DNA from: an uncultured Steroidobacter sp.
GTDB taxonomy: Bacteria; Pseudomonadota; Gammaproteobacteria; Steroidobacterales; Steroidobacteraceae
Direction of reading: 5' to 3'
DNA length: 9,175 bases
Assembly: GCA_946478975.1 (NCBI GenBank)
Contig: CAMLEO010000284.1
Coordinates: 1 to 9,175 of the forward strand
Position numbers and translations under genes: made by a program
Shown here: piece by piece, positions 1-8,016 of the stretch
Layout of the letters: the number at the start of each line of letters is the position of its first letter
How positions within the stretch are numbered: the stretch's first letter is position 1
The notes under the pieces: model-generated
What the model was told of the DNA's origin: nothing
The model's input: the letters and a program-made list of their open reading frames with translations, nothing else
Database searches by the model: none

Positions 1-303
1 GACCGCGCGACCTTGCGCATATCGAGTCAGCACGTGGCCAACTGGCTGCATCACAGGGTGTGCACGGAAGCGCAGGTGAAAGAAACATTGGCCCGCATGG
101 CCAAAGTCGTCGATGCGCAGAACGCTGGCGATCCTGCGTATCGGCCCATGGCCGCGGACTTGAAAGCGAGCATCGCATTCCAAGCTGCGAGCGATTTGAT
201 CTTTCACGGGCTGGTGCAGCCGAACGGCTACACCGAATATATCCTGCACCGACGCCGTCGCGAGCTCAAAGCCGAGAGTCGAGCCACTCGATCCAATGCC
301 TGA
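1..303 (+). CDS. glcB: Malate synthase G, C-terminal part (5' end outside window)
   Basis: Malate synthase G condenses glyoxylate with acetyl-CoA and water to give malate and CoA in the cytoplasm, the step that feeds glycolate-derived glyoxylate into the TCA cycle. Only the last 100 residues are present, and the frame is open from the first base. They match the E. coli GlcB C-terminus as I recall it: a [16 protein letters not shown] block, then [16 protein letters not shown], then [16 protein letters not shown]. By that alignment the very first codon, GAC, is the catalytic base (Asp631 in E. coli), so the acetyl-CoA and Mg-binding core lies upstream of the window. A TTG at 13 is not a real start, because the family sequence continues before it. 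The gene is convergent with glcF and its last 38 bases overlap the end of glcF. The identification is firm; completeness of the N-terminal part cannot be judged. Confidence 0.95.
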   Translation, partial: DRATLRISSQHVANWLHHRVCTEAQVKETLARMAKVVDAQNAGDPAYRPMAADLKASIAFQAASDLIFHGLVQPNGYTEYILHRRRRELKAESRATRSNA

Positions 304-1486
304 CCGGAATCTGCGCCGCGTTGGCAAGGTGCGTGATGCAGCCGATGTTTGCCGATAGGATCACATCCGGCGCCTGAGTCTGGAGCGCGGTCAGCTTGCG
401 ATCGCGCAATTGCATGCTCAGTTCCGGCTGCAGGACTGAATACGTGCCGGCGGATCCGCAGCACAAGTGGCTTTCCGGAATCGGCAGCACCGTTGCGCCG
501 AGAATGCTCAAGAAACTTTCGACGATGCCGCGAATCTTTTGTCCGTGCTGCAAAGTGCAGGGCGGGTGAAACACCACCTTCTGCGGCGTCGTATCGCGCA
601 ACTTGGCTCGCAGCGTCTGCGCATGCTCTGGAGCTGGAATGATCTCCGCCAGATCGCGTGTGAGCTCGACGATGCGCTCGGCTTTGGCGGCATACACCGA
701 GTCATGCCGAAGCAAATGCGCGTATTCCTTGACCATTGCTCCACAGCCGGACGCATTCATGACGATGGCTTCGACGCCAGCTTCGACGTGCGGCCACCAG
801 GAGTCGATGTTCCGACGCACTTCGACGAGCGCGGCCTCGTGATCGTTCAAGTGATGCTTGATGGCGCCACAGCAGCTCGCCGGCGGCGTGATCGACTGAA
901 TCTCCAGCGCATCGAGTACGCGCGCAGTGGCGGCATCGATGTTTGGAGACATCGAGGGCTGCACGCAGCCGAGCGGTAACAGCATCTTGCGAGCGTGAGT
1001 TCGCTTCGGCCAAGGTCTAGGATCGCGTCGTTCCGGCACCTTCGCGCGAATCGATTCTGGCAGCATCGAGCGCAGGGCTTGCCCGGTGCGCATCGCCGGC
1101 CCAAACGCTTTGCTCGTCAAACCATGCTTGAGCGCCGAGCGAGCCAGCCGGTCGCCGGTCGAGCGCGGGACTTTTTCTTCGACGATGGCCCGGCCGATGT
1201 CCACCAGCCGGCCGTACTGCACGCCGGACGGACAGGTGGTTTCGCACGCCCGGCACGTCAAACATCGATCCAGGTGCAGCTGAGTGCTTTGGGTGGGCTC
1301 GACGCCTTCCAGCACTTGTTTGATTAAATAAATGCGGCCGCGTGGGCCGTCCAGCTCATCGCCGAGCAATTGATACGTCGGGCACGTGGCAGTACAAAAG
1401 CCGCAGTGGACACAGCGGCGCACGATCTCCTCCGCCTCTTTGCCGGCGGGCGTGTCTTTGATGAAATCGGCGAGCTGGGTTTTCAC
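266..1486 (-). CDS. glcF: Glycolate oxidase iron-sulfur subunit GlcF
   Basis: GlcF is the electron-transfer subunit of glycolate oxidase (GlcDEF), passing electrons from the flavin subunits toward the respiratory chain at the inner membrane. The protein is 406 residues, against 407 in E. coli. Two ferredoxin-type 4Fe-4S motifs are visible: Cys25, 28, 31 and 35 ([12 protein letters not shown]) and Cys75, 78, 81 and 85 ([12 protein letters not shown]). Two CCG domains follow, with Cys205-206 and Cys248 in the first and Cys310, Cys342-343 and Cys383 in the second, so all expected ligands are present. The start is GTG at 1486, giving an N-terminus (KTQL) that aligns with E. coli MQTQL. It has no convincing Shine-Dalgarno sequence and lies 6 bp after the glcE stop, which suggests translational coupling. 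The 3' end overlaps convergent glcB by 38 bp. The C-terminal [10 protein letters not shown] matches the family end, so this overlap is not a readthrough artefact. Confidence 0.97.
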   Translation of the reverse strand: MKTQLADFIKDTPAGKEAEEIVRRCVHCGFCTATCPTYQLLGDELDGPRGRIYLIKQVLEGVEPTQSTQLHLDRCLTCRACETTCPSGVQYGRLVDIGRAIVEEKVPRSTGDRLARSALKHGLTSKAFGPAMRTGQALRSMLPESIRAKVPERRDPRPWPKRTHARKMLLPLGCVQPSMSPNIDAATARVLDALEIQSITPPASCCGAIKHHLNDHEAALVEVRRNIDSWWPHVEAGVEAIVMNASGCGAMVKEYAHLLRHDSVYAAKAERIVELTRDLAEIIPAPEHAQTLRAKLRDTTPQKVVFHPPCTLQHGQKIRGIVESFLSILGATVLPIPESHLCCGSAGTYSVLQPELSMQLRDRKLTALQTQAPDVILSANIGCITHLANAAQIPVRHWIEWLDSRL

Positions 1487-1492
1487 GGTGCG

Positions 1493-2569
1493 TCAGAGAT
1501 CCAGATACATCCGGCCGGGATTGAAAATGCCCGCCGGATCGAACTGCGCCTTCAGGCGCCGATGGATGGTTGCCAGCGTCGGCGCGAGCGGTGTGAACAC
1601 GCCGCCGGAGCGGTCGCCGCCTCGAAACAAAGTCGCATGGCCGCCAGCTTTGGTCGCAATGGCTCGCCCGTGCTCGACGCTTTCGTTGGTGCGCAGCCAG
1701 CGCAAGGCGCCGCCCCATTCGATCAGTTGCGGACACTGCATCGGCAAAGGCGCGGCGGTGGAGGGCACGGCAACGCGCCACAGCGGCGCATCACCTGCAA
1801 AGAACGGATGTGTTTGTTCACGAATGCTGTGCCAGAACGCGTCGGCTCGTGAGTTCTCGAAATCTTCGCCACCGAGCAGCCGCTTCGCCGCATTCACTGC
1901 AGCGACTGCGCCCGCGACCCGTAGATACAACACGCCGTCGTGCCACGTCGACGCGGAGAGTGGCAACGGTTGGCCGGCCCATTCGTTGAGTTTGTCAATG
2001 GCAGTCTCTGCCGACATCTCGAACGTGAGCGTGTGATGAGTGATTGGCCGCGGCAGCACCTTCAAAGAAACATCCACGATCACGCCGAGTGTGCCCATGG
2101 ATCCTGCGAGCAGGCGGGACACGTCGTAGCCTGCAACGTTTTTCATGACCGTGCCGCCGAAGCTCAGCAATTCGCCGCGGCCGTCGATGAGTCGTGCGCC
2201 CAGGATGAAGTCACGAACGCTGCCATAGGTCGGGCCGAACGAAACTCTTCGCGGCCCGGACAGACCCGCGGCAACACATCCGCCGACCGTTGCACCGGCG
2301 CCGAAGTGAGGTGGCTCGAACGCGAGCATCTGTCCATTCTCGGCCAGCAGTTGTTCCAACTCGATCAGCGTTGTTCCTGCGCGTGCGGTGATGACGAGCT
2401 CAGTGGGTTCGTAATCGATGATCCCGGCGAAGCTGCGTGGATCGAAGAGCTCGCCTTGCACGCTGTTGCCGTAGAAATCTTTGGTGCCGCCGGCGCGAAT
2501 GCGAAGCGGCGTCCGGGCCGCGGAGGCGGCGCGAACTGTTTCGCACAACTGGTTCAGTGCGGAGTCCAT
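1493..2569 (-). CDS. glcE: Glycolate oxidase FAD-binding subunit GlcE
   Basis: GlcE is the second flavin-binding subunit of the glycolate oxidase complex. It is 358 residues, close to E. coli GlcE (350). The N-terminal half is a PCMH-type FAD-binding domain (about residues 1-175). Visible family blocks are EPTELVITARAGTTL near 54-68, the stretch around GPRR (105-108), GSVRDFILGARLIDGRGE (116-133) and NVAGYDVSRLLAGSMGTLGVI (144-164), which wraps the cofactor. The C-terminus carries the family-typical FDPAGIFNPGRM block. The ATG start overlaps the glcD stop by one base (TAATG). The nearest purine-rich stretch, GGAG, lies about 14 bases upstream, too far to act well, so reinitiation by ribosomes ending glcD is likely. 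The downstream gene glcF starts 6 bp after its stop. No anomaly is seen in the FAD-domain blocks. Confidence 0.95.
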   Translation of the reverse strand: MDSALNQLCETVRAASAARTPLRIRAGGTKDFYGNSVQGELFDPRSFAGIIDYEPTELVITARAGTTLIELEQLLAENGQMLAFEPPHFGAGATVGGCVAAGLSGPRRVSFGPTYGSVRDFILGARLIDGRGELLSFGGTVMKNVAGYDVSRLLAGSMGTLGVIVDVSLKVLPRPITHHTLTFEMSAETAIDKLNEWAGQPLPLSASTWHDGVLYLRVAGAVAAVNAAKRLLGGEDFENSRADAFWHSIREQTHPFFAGDAPLWRVAVPSTAAPLPMQCPQLIEWGGALRWLRTNESVEHGRAIATKAGGHATLFRGGDRSGGVFTPLAPTLATIHRRLKAQFDPAGIFNPGRMYLDL

Positions 2570-4023
2570 TAGAAGCGCGGCAGCTCCGGGAACTTGAGAT
2601 CGCCGCGACTCACGCGCATGCGTCCATATTCAGCGCATCGATGCAGCGTGGGCACGACCTTGCCTGGGTTCAGTAATCCAGCCGGATCGAACGCGCTCTT
2701 CACGGCGAGGAACGCATCGAGCGTCGGCCGCCCGAACTGGGAGCACATTTGATCGAGCTTCTCGACGCCGACGCCATGTTCGCCAGTCACCGTGCCGCCC
2801 ATTTGCACGCACAGTTCGAGAATCTCCGCGCCGAACGCTTCGGCGCGCGTGACTGAATCGGGATCCGAATCGTCGAACAGAATCAGCGGATGCAGATTGC
2901 CATCGCCGGCGTGGAAAACATTCGGGCAGCGCAGTCCGTACTTGGGTTCGAGCGCTTGAATCGCCTTCAATACTTCGCCCAAACGTCGCCGAGGTATGGT
3001 GCCGTCCATGCAGTAATACGCCGGCGATGCGCGACCCGCCGCAGGAAACGCATTCTTGCGTCCCGCCCAGAAACGCAGACGTTCGATCTCGCTGGTGGAA
3101 ACTTGAATGCGCGTGGCGCGAGCTGCCCGCAACACACCGGACATGCGTTCGATTTCTTCTTCGACTTCTTCCGGTGTGCCATCGGATTCGCACAACAGGA
3201 CCGCGGCGGCGCTGGCGTCGTAGCCCGCTTTGGCAAACGGTTCGACCAGTCGAATCGCAGCCTGGTCCAACATTTCCAGCCCGGCGGGAATGATGCCGTC
3301 GGCGATCAATGCCGCCACCGCGTCGCCTGCTTCGCCGATGTCAGCAAAGCTCGCCATGATGCAACGGGCGGTTTGCGCGACCGGCACCAGGCGCACCGTC
3401 ACTTCGGTGATGACGACGAGCATGCCTTCGGAACCTATGACCAGCGCGAGCAGATCGAGCCCGGGCGTGTCCGGCGCCAGGCCGCCGAACTCCACCGTTT
3501 CTCCGGTGATCGTGAGACCTCGCACGCGCAGTACGTTGTGCACCGTCAGCCCGTACTTCAAACAGTGCACGCCGCCGGAATTCTCTGCGACGTTGCCGCC
3601 GATGGTGCAAGCGATCTGACTGGACGGATCGGGCGCGTAATAAAGACGATGACGGGCGGCGGCTTCGCTGATCGCAAGATTGCGCACGCCGGGTTGCACA
3701 GTGGCGGTTCGCGCACGCGCATCGATCGATAAAATCCGGTTGAACTTGGCCAGCGACAGCAGCACCCCTTCGCGATGGGGCAGAGCGCTGCCGGACAGGC
3801 CGGTGCCTGCGCCACGCGGCACCACCGGCACTTGTTCCTGGTGACACAACTGCAGAATGCGCGCGACCTGCTGTTCGGTTTCCGGCAGCACGACGACCAT
3901 CGGCAGCTGTCGAAACAAAGTCAGTCCGTCGCACTCGTACGGGCGCGTGTCTTCCTCGCGAAACAGCACGGCGCTCTCCGGCAGGAAGGTACGCAAAGCT
4001 GCGACGAGCGTGGCGCTGTTCAT
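2569..4023 (-). CDS. glcD: Glycolate oxidase FAD-linked catalytic subunit GlcD
   Basis: GlcD is the catalytic flavoprotein that oxidises glycolate (and often D-lactate) to glyoxylate. I chose the ATG at 4023, giving 484 residues (E. coli 499). The frame stays open to an ATG at 4128, but those 35 extra residues look unlike the family. An FAD-binding_4 domain spans about residues 38-215, with PRGAGTGLSG (69-78), PDPSSQIACTIGGNVAENSGG (131-151) and GSEGML (197-202). The FAD-oxidase C-terminal domain (about 217-460) has RFWAGRKNAFPA (317-328), NVFHAGDGNLHPL (368-380) with its metal and active-site histidines, and SGEHG-like TGEHGVG (413-419). The end, FPELPRF, matches E. coli FPELERF. One conserved position differs: the usual glycine after GSEGML is Val203. 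It is the first gene of the glcDEF operon and shares one base with glcE. A TATGAT box sits 6 bases before the start, with no clear Shine-Dalgarno sequence. Confidence 0.95.
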   Translation of the reverse strand: MNSATLVAALRTFLPESAVLFREEDTRPYECDGLTLFRQLPMVVVLPETEQQVARILQLCHQEQVPVVPRGAGTGLSGSALPHREGVLLSLAKFNRILSIDARARTATVQPGVRNLAISEAAARHRLYYAPDPSSQIACTIGGNVAENSGGVHCLKYGLTVHNVLRVRGLTITGETVEFGGLAPDTPGLDLLALVIGSEGMLVVITEVTVRLVPVAQTARCIMASFADIGEAGDAVAALIADGIIPAGLEMLDQAAIRLVEPFAKAGYDASAAAVLLCESDGTPEEVEEEIERMSGVLRAARATRIQVSTSEIERLRFWAGRKNAFPAAGRASPAYYCMDGTIPRRRLGEVLKAIQALEPKYGLRCPNVFHAGDGNLHPLILFDDSDPDSVTRAEAFGAEILELCVQMGGTVTGEHGVGVEKLDQMCSQFGRPTLDAFLAVKSAFDPAGLLNPGKVVPTLHRCAEYGRMRVSRGDLKFPELPRF

Positions 4024-4029
4024 GGACGA

Positions 4030-4058
4030 ATCATAGTGGAGCGACGCGGAGATTGCCC
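4030..4058 (-). promoter_or_regulatory. Possible glcD promoter (leaderless arrangement)
   Basis: On the minus strand, TATGAT (4035 down to 4030) matches the sigma-70 -10 consensus at five of six positions. It ends 6 bases before the A of the glcD ATG at 4023, so transcription could begin at the start codon itself. A weak -35 candidate, GGGCAA (4058 to 4053), lies 17 bp upstream. No Shine-Dalgarno sequence precedes this ATG. The -10 box is seen directly; its activity and the leaderless idea are inference, and the poor -35 would call for an activator. Confidence 0.3.
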
Positions 4059-4104
4059 GGACCGGCAGCCACTCCTGAGGACGAGCCGCCCTTACAATGA
4101 CCCC

Positions 4105-4120
4105 CATCGAGGCATTGATG
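4105..4120. promoter_or_regulatory. Imperfect palindrome in the glcD/Dabb divergent region
   Basis: CATCGA and TTGATG flank GGCA, making a 16-bp inverted repeat with one mismatch per half. It lies between the divergent glcD and Dabb genes, about 80 bp from each start, where an operator might be expected. A TACAAT at 4093-4098 could be a + strand -10 box, but no good -35 accompanies it. GlcC, a GntR-family regulator, controls glc genes in E. coli. I cannot match this palindrome to a known GlcC or other operator, so its role is a guess. Confidence 0.15.
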
Positions 4121-4170
4121 AGCCGCATCGTTAGCGAATATCTTGACGCCTCACGACACGATCCCGCAGG

Positions 4171-4177
4171 AAGGACT
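4171..4177 (+). promoter_or_regulatory. Ribosome binding site of the Dabb gene
   Basis: A purine stretch (AAGGA, preceded by AGG) ends about 8 bases before the ATG at 4183. It is a strong Shine-Dalgarno sequence and supports this start. Confidence 0.7.
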
Positions 4178-4182
4178 GCTCA

Positions 4183-4596
4183 ATGACGAATCCCAGCCGC
4201 AGAGATGTAATCATCGCCGCCACCGCCATCGCTGGAGCCAGCACCGCCGCTGATGCCGGTGCGGCGGCCGCGAGCAAGGCGACCATCCCGCCGGTCGTGC
4301 ATCACGTGTTCTTCTGGCTGAAGAATCGTGAGTCCAAGGACGACCTGGCGAAGCTGCTGGCCGGCCTGAAGACACTGGGCGCCATCGAAACCGTCAAGGC
4401 CATTCACATCGGCGTGCCGGCTGAAACGGAACAACGCGGCGTGGTCGACGCGAGCTACAGCGCCTCGGAGATTCTGTTCTTCGAGGACGTGGCCGGACAG
4501 AACGCCTACCAGGTGCATCCCATCCATCAAAAGTTTGTCGCCGACTGTCAGCACTTGTGGGAGCGCGTGGTCGTTTACGACGTGAAGCCCGCCTGA
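4183..4596 (+). CDS. Tat-leader Dabb-domain protein (dimeric alpha/beta barrel)
   Basis: This 137-residue protein has two visible parts. Residues 1 to about 35 look like a twin-arginine signal: SRRDVII at 5-11, then an alanine-rich segment ([20 protein letters not shown]). The remainder matches the Dabb (stress-responsive A/B barrel) family: [10 protein letters not shown] at about 38-47, a helix with LLAGLKTLG, a central [21 protein letters not shown] stretch, HPIHQKFV, and the closing VVVYDVKPA strand. Dabb proteins are small ferredoxin-like folds that dimerise; a few have known roles, such as olivetolic acid cyclase in plants, but most bacterial ones have none. The Tat leader implies export after folding in the cytoplasm, possibly with a bound ligand. 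It is divergent from glcD and 97 bp upstream of the histidine kinase on the same strand, so co-transcription with the kinase is possible. Its biochemical role is unknown. Confidence 0.85.
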   Translation: MTNPSRRDVIIAATAIAGASTAADAGAAAASKATIPPVVHHVFFWLKNRESKDDLAKLLAGLKTLGAIETVKAIHIGVPAETEQRGVVDASYSASEILFFEDVAGQNAYQVHPIHQKFVADCQHLWERVVVYDVKPA

Positions 4597-4603
4597 TTGG
4601 CGA

Positions 4604-4632
4604 GCCCGTGCGGCTGGCGAAATTACACGGGC
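4604..4632 (+). other. Inverted repeat after the Dabb gene
   Basis: GCCCGTG (4604-4610) and CACGGGC (4626-4632) can form a perfect 7-bp stem with a 15-base loop, starting 7 bases after the Dabb stop. There is no following T run, so it is not a clear intrinsic terminator. It may act as an mRNA 3' barrier or partial terminator between the Dabb gene and the kinase gene. Confidence 0.3.
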
Positions 4633-4647
4633 CCTGAGCCCCGACCG

Positions 4648-4672
4648 GTGCGGCGACGCGGATTGTCCGCAC
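4648..4672 (+). other. Nested inverted repeats upstream of the kinase gene
   Basis: GTGCGG (4648-4653) pairs with CCGCAC (4667-4672). Within the same span GCGGA (4658-4662) pairs with TCCGC (4666-4670) around TTG. The two stems compete for the same 3' arm. The element ends 21 bases before the kinase ATG. It could be an operator or a leader hairpin, but in GC-rich DNA short repeats like this also arise by chance. Confidence 0.2.
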
Positions 4673-4693
4673 GCTTGCATCGCAGGCTCGCAA

Positions 4694-6808
4694 ATGGCAT
4701 ATCGGCATTACATGACCGAAGTGCCGCACAAGACCGCACCTTACGAATTCCTGCTGTCGCTCGACGACGTGATGCGTCCGCTCGTCGACGCTGCCGAAAT
4801 CACTCATGCCGCTGCGGTTCATTTGGGGAAGTATCTCGATGTCAGCCGCTGCGCCTACGCGGAAATTGCAGCGGATCAAGATACCGTCACCGTCACCGGC
4901 GATTACAACCAGGACGCTTCGAGCATCGTCGGTCGCTACCGGCTCACCGATTTCGGCGCTGACTGTGCGCGAGCTTTGCAGGCGGGCGAGGTGTTCATCG
5001 TTGAAGATGCCGAGACCGATCCGCGTATCGCCAGCGTGCGAGACACCTATCGTCAGTTGCAGATGCGCGCCCTCATTTGTGTGCCCTTGTTGAAGGCGGG
5101 GCGTTTGGCGAATGCGATGGCGGTTCATCACTCGCAGCCCCGGCACTGGCGACAGAACGAAGTGCAGCTGGTGCAGCTGGTGGCGAGCCGCTGCTGGGTG
5201 TCGACCGAACGCGCTCGTGTCGCCCAGGAGCTGCGCAAGCTCAACGAAAATCTCGAACGCCAGGTGCAGATGCGCACCGAAGCGCTGAAACGCAGCGAAC
5301 GTCAGCTCGCGCAATTGGTGAATGGCATCGCCGACTGCGCGATTTTCATGTTGGATCCGAGCGGCCGCGTGGCCACTTGGAACATGGGCGCCGAACGCAT
5401 CAAGGGCTACAAAGCCGAGGAGATCATCGGCCATCACTTCTCGCAGTTTTATACGCCGGAAGATCGTGCCGCCGGGATGCCGCAGCGTTCGCTCGACACC
5501 ATTGCCGTCAGCGGCAAGTTCGAAGGCGAGGGCTGGCGGGTGCGCAAGGACGGCTCGCGCTTCTGGGCCAGCGTACTCATCGATCCGATTTTCGGGCCCG
5601 ATCGGCTCATCGCCGGCTATGCCAAGATCACTCGCGACATGACCGAGCGCCGCCTGATGCAGGAGCAGCTCAACCATGCGCAGAAAATGGAAGCGATCGG
5701 CCAGCTCACCGGCGGCGTCGCGCACGACTTCAACAATCTGCTGACGGTGATCCTCGGCAACCTGGATACGATTCTTCGGCGTGCTCCCACGACGGATGCA
5801 AAGTTACAACGTGCGATCGAGCATGCGACCCAAGGTGCCGAGCGAGCCGCGGCGCTCACCCACCAGCTGCTTGCGTTCGCGCGCCGTCAGCCGCTCAATC
5901 CCAAGCCGACGGTCATCAATCAATTGGTGACGACCTTCCTGGAGCTGATCCGCCGCACGCTGCCGGAGGACATCTCGGTGCAATCGCGGCTGAGCGGCGG
6001 CGTCGGCTACGTCAGCGTCGATCCGAATCAGATGGAAAGTGCGTTGTTGAATCTCGCGGTGAACGCGCGCGACGCCATGGAAGGTCGAGGCACGCTGAGC
6101 ATCGATACCGAGCTGGTCGACCTCGATGCCAACGAAGCCCAGCGCCTCGGCGATTTGAATGCGGGCCCGCACGCAGTCATCAGCGTAACGGACACGGGCA
6201 GTGGCATGCCGCCGGACGTGATGGCGCGTGCGTTCGATCCTTTCTTCACCACCAAGCCGCAAGGGCAGGGGACCGGGCTCGGCTTGAGCCAGGTGTTCGG
6301 GTTCGTGAAGCAGTCCGGCGGCACCGTAAAGTTACAAAGCGAAGTCGGGCGCGGCACGACGGTGAAAATCTATCTGCCGCGCATCCAGAAGGCCGCGTTG
6401 CGGGAAGTCGAGGAGGATGCCGATAACGATCTGCGCGGACAGCAGGAGACGGTGCTGGTCGTCGAGGACGAGGACGGCGTGCGTTCCTACAGCATCGATT
6501 GCCTGCAGGAGCTGGGCTTCCAGGTGCTGTCCGCCGAGGACGGCCACGCAGCGTTGGATGTCATCGCTGCCCATCCGGAAATTCGTTTGTTATTTACGGA
6601 TGTGGGCCTGCCGCGTATGAATGGCCGAGAGCTGGCGGACGAAGCGCGCAGGCTGCGTCCCGATCTGCCAGTGCTGTTCACGACCGGCTATTCGCAGGAT
6701 GAAATGTTTCGACAGGGCAAGTTCGCGAGCAAGACGGCCTTGCTCACGAAACCTTTCAGTCGCAAACGACTCGCCGAGTGCGTCGGCCGCCTGCTCGACA
6801 TCCCTTAG
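4694..6808 (+). CDS. Hybrid histidine kinase: GAF-PAS-HisKA-HATPase-REC
   Basis: This 704-residue protein has no membrane segment, so it should be a cytoplasmic sensor. In order it shows a GAF domain (about 25-172, ending in the [13 protein letters not shown] pattern seen in many soluble kinases), a coiled-coil linker (about 175-205), a PAS domain (about 205-318, [11 protein letters not shown] and [14 protein letters not shown]), and a HisKA dimerisation helix with phospho-accepting His344 in [11 protein letters not shown]. The HATPase domain (about 445-570) has the N box with Asn457, the G1 box DTGSGM from Asp500, FDPFFTTK and GQGTGLGL. The C-terminal receiver (about 587-700) has acidic residues near 591-594, phospho-accepting Asp636 (TDVGLP) and Lys686 (TKPF). 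All residues needed for catalysis and phosphotransfer are present. No DNA-binding output is fused or adjacent, so the phosphate must pass to an unlinked partner. The ligand is unknown, and the GAF domain shows no obvious chromophore cysteine motif. The start at 4694 has only a weak GCAGG upstream; an in-frame ATG at 4712 is an alternative. The stop overlaps the convergent GH105 stop by 4 bp. Confidence 0.95.
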   Translation: MAYRHYMTEVPHKTAPYEFLLSLDDVMRPLVDAAEITHAAAVHLGKYLDVSRCAYAEIAADQDTVTVTGDYNQDASSIVGRYRLTDFGADCARALQAGEVFIVEDAETDPRIASVRDTYRQLQMRALICVPLLKAGRLANAMAVHHSQPRHWRQNEVQLVQLVASRCWVSTERARVAQELRKLNENLERQVQMRTEALKRSERQLAQLVNGIADCAIFMLDPSGRVATWNMGAERIKGYKAEEIIGHHFSQFYTPEDRAAGMPQRSLDTIAVSGKFEGEGWRVRKDGSRFWASVLIDPIFGPDRLIAGYAKITRDMTERRLMQEQLNHAQKMEAIGQLTGGVAHDFNNLLTVILGNLDTILRRAPTTDAKLQRAIEHATQGAERAAALTHQLLAFARRQPLNPKPTVINQLVTTFLELIRRTLPEDISVQSRLSGGVGYVSVDPNQMESALLNLAVNARDAMEGRGTLSIDTELVDLDANEAQRLGDLNAGPHAVISVTDTGSGMPPDVMARAFDPFFTTKPQGQGTGLGLSQVFGFVKQSGGTVKLQSEVGRGTTVKIYLPRIQKAALREVEEDADNDLRGQQETVLVVEDEDGVRSYSIDCLQELGFQVLSAEDGHAALDVIAAHPEIRLLFTDVGLPRMNGRELADEARRLRPDLPVLFTTGYSQDEMFRQGKFASKTALLTKPFSRKRLAECVGRLLDIP

Positions 6809-7950
6809 TTCAAATCGTAGACCGCCGCGCCGGCGAGCAGATAAGCGCCGACGCCGTAGTACTGCGAGTCCTCCCTGGTCACATTCTGCGGACGATCGCC
6901 GACCTGCTGCACCCAGCCGAGCCGGCCGTCAGGCTCGACCGCACGCTGCAACGCTTGCCAGCCGCGCAACACGGCGGGCTCATAGGTCTTGCGATCCAAC
7001 AGGCCGGACTTGATGCCCCACGCCATGCCATAGACGAAGAAGCCGGTGCCGCTGGTTTCGGGCGGTGAGCTCTCCGGTGCCAGCAGCGATGGCGCCCAGT
7101 AGCCGTCCGGTTTCTGCAGCGTGAGCAACTTCGCCATCATTTCCTTGAACAATGTTTCATAGCGCGACCGGTTCGGATCGTTCTTGGGCAGGAACGTGAG
7201 CACGCGCACCACACCGCCGATGACCCAGCCGTTGCCGCGGCCCCAGAACAGCTTGCGGCCTTTCTCATCTCGTTGCTGGAAGAAGCGGCTGTCGCGAAAG
7301 AACAGATGCTCCTCGCGGTCGTATAGATATTCCTGCGTGGCCTGCCACTCCTTGTGGGAGAAATCCGCGTAGCGCTGGTCGCCGGTGACTTTGCTCAGCT
7401 CGATCCACACCGGCGGCGCCATGAACAAGGCGTCGCACCAGCACCAGCGATCGAAACATTTCGCACCGTTGTCGGCGGACAAGCTGCCCTGTGCCGGCGT
7501 CGCGAGGATGTCATCGAACCTGGCCTTCAGCGGTGCAATGGCCTCGGGTCCTGCACCGTGAGCTGCAGCCCAGAGATAACTCTGGCCGATCGCGTGATCG
7601 TCGGCGTGATACTTGCGATCGCCGAGCTGCCACTTCTCCTGCCGGCCGTGCGCCAGGATCGCTTCGCGAAAGCGCGGCGACTTGCTGCGTTCAGCGAGTT
7701 GCGTCAGCCCGACATAGAAAGCCGCTTGTTCCCAGCTGCGCGGCCGCGTCGATTCCTCACGAAAGGATTTGATCGAAGCGGGCGGCACGAGGTTCGCGAG
7801 CTGCCAGTCGGCGGCTTTCTCCATCGCCTGCAGGGTGGCAGCACGATCGATCTGTTCCGCTTTCGCGGCCTGCGCGCTCACTGTCGACAGACAGCAGCCC
7901 AACGCCATCGATGCGGTCCACAGCCATCGGATCATCACGTTTCTTTTCAT
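6805..7950 (-). CDS. Secreted GH105 unsaturated rhamnogalacturonyl/glycuronyl hydrolase
   Basis: The 381-residue protein matches glycoside hydrolase family 105 (YteR/YesR type, the six-hairpin fold related to GH88). These enzymes remove the 4,5-unsaturated uronic acid that polysaccharide lyases leave at the non-reducing end, releasing it by hydration of the double bond. An N-terminal signal peptide (about 1-28, ending SAQA) implies periplasmic or secreted location. Family blocks seen are KYHADDHAIGQSY (113-125), RWCWCDALFMAPP (168-180) with Asp173 as the likely catalytic acid, FWGRGNGWVIGG (235-246) and SGTGFFVYGMAWGIKSGLLD (300-319). The C-terminal repeat ends in [18 protein letters not shown]. 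The ATG at 7950 is preceded by GGGA at a suitable distance. No lyase, transporter or other pectin gene is nearby, so the exact substrate (rhamnogalacturonan or another unsaturated glycuronyl chain) is open. It is convergent with the histidine kinase, sharing the bases of the two stop codons. Confidence 0.92.
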   Translation of the reverse strand: MKRNVMIRWLWTASMALGCCLSTVSAQAAKAEQIDRAATLQAMEKAADWQLANLVPPASIKSFREESTRPRSWEQAAFYVGLTQLAERSKSPRFREAILAHGRQEKWQLGDRKYHADDHAIGQSYLWAAAHGAGPEAIAPLKARFDDILATPAQGSLSADNGAKCFDRWCWCDALFMAPPVWIELSKVTGDQRYADFSHKEWQATQEYLYDREEHLFFRDSRFFQQRDEKGRKLFWGRGNGWVIGGVVRVLTFLPKNDPNRSRYETLFKEMMAKLLTLQKPDGYWAPSLLAPESSPPETSGTGFFVYGMAWGIKSGLLDRKTYEPAVLRGWQALQRAVEPDGRLGWVQQVGDRPQNVTREDSQYYGVGAYLLAGAAVYDLN

Positions 7951-8016
7951 GTTGTCCCAGCTCTCGAAGCTTCAGGCATACTCGGCCGATCCCATCGTGG
8001 TTACGACGCGCGAGAC

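Noticed and set aside
2890..3732. 280-codon + strand frame antisense to glcD
   Set aside because: It is a shadow of the well-supported glcD gene and has no domain or ribosome site.
4024..4128. 35-residue N-terminal extension of GlcD
   Set aside because: The extension does not resemble GlcD relatives, and similarity begins at the internal methionine. It is kept only as an alternative.
4604..4632. Intrinsic terminator after the Dabb gene
   Set aside because: The stem is perfect, but the loop is long and no T run follows, so it is listed only as an inverted repeat.
5162..5179. Tandem 9-bp repeat GTGCAGCTG in the kinase gene
   Set aside because: It encodes a Val-Gln-Leu repeat in a GAF-domain helix and is explained by codon use.
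4394..5725. 443-codon open frame on the minus strand across the Dabb and kinase genes
   Set aside because: It lies wholly antisense to two genes with clear family domains. Its histidine- and arginine-rich translation has no recognisable domain and is typical of antisense frames in GC-rich DNA.
5077..6426. 449-codon alternate + strand frame inside the kinase gene
   Set aside because: The translation is arginine- and alanine-rich low-complexity sequence with no domain, while the main frame holds every kinase motif.
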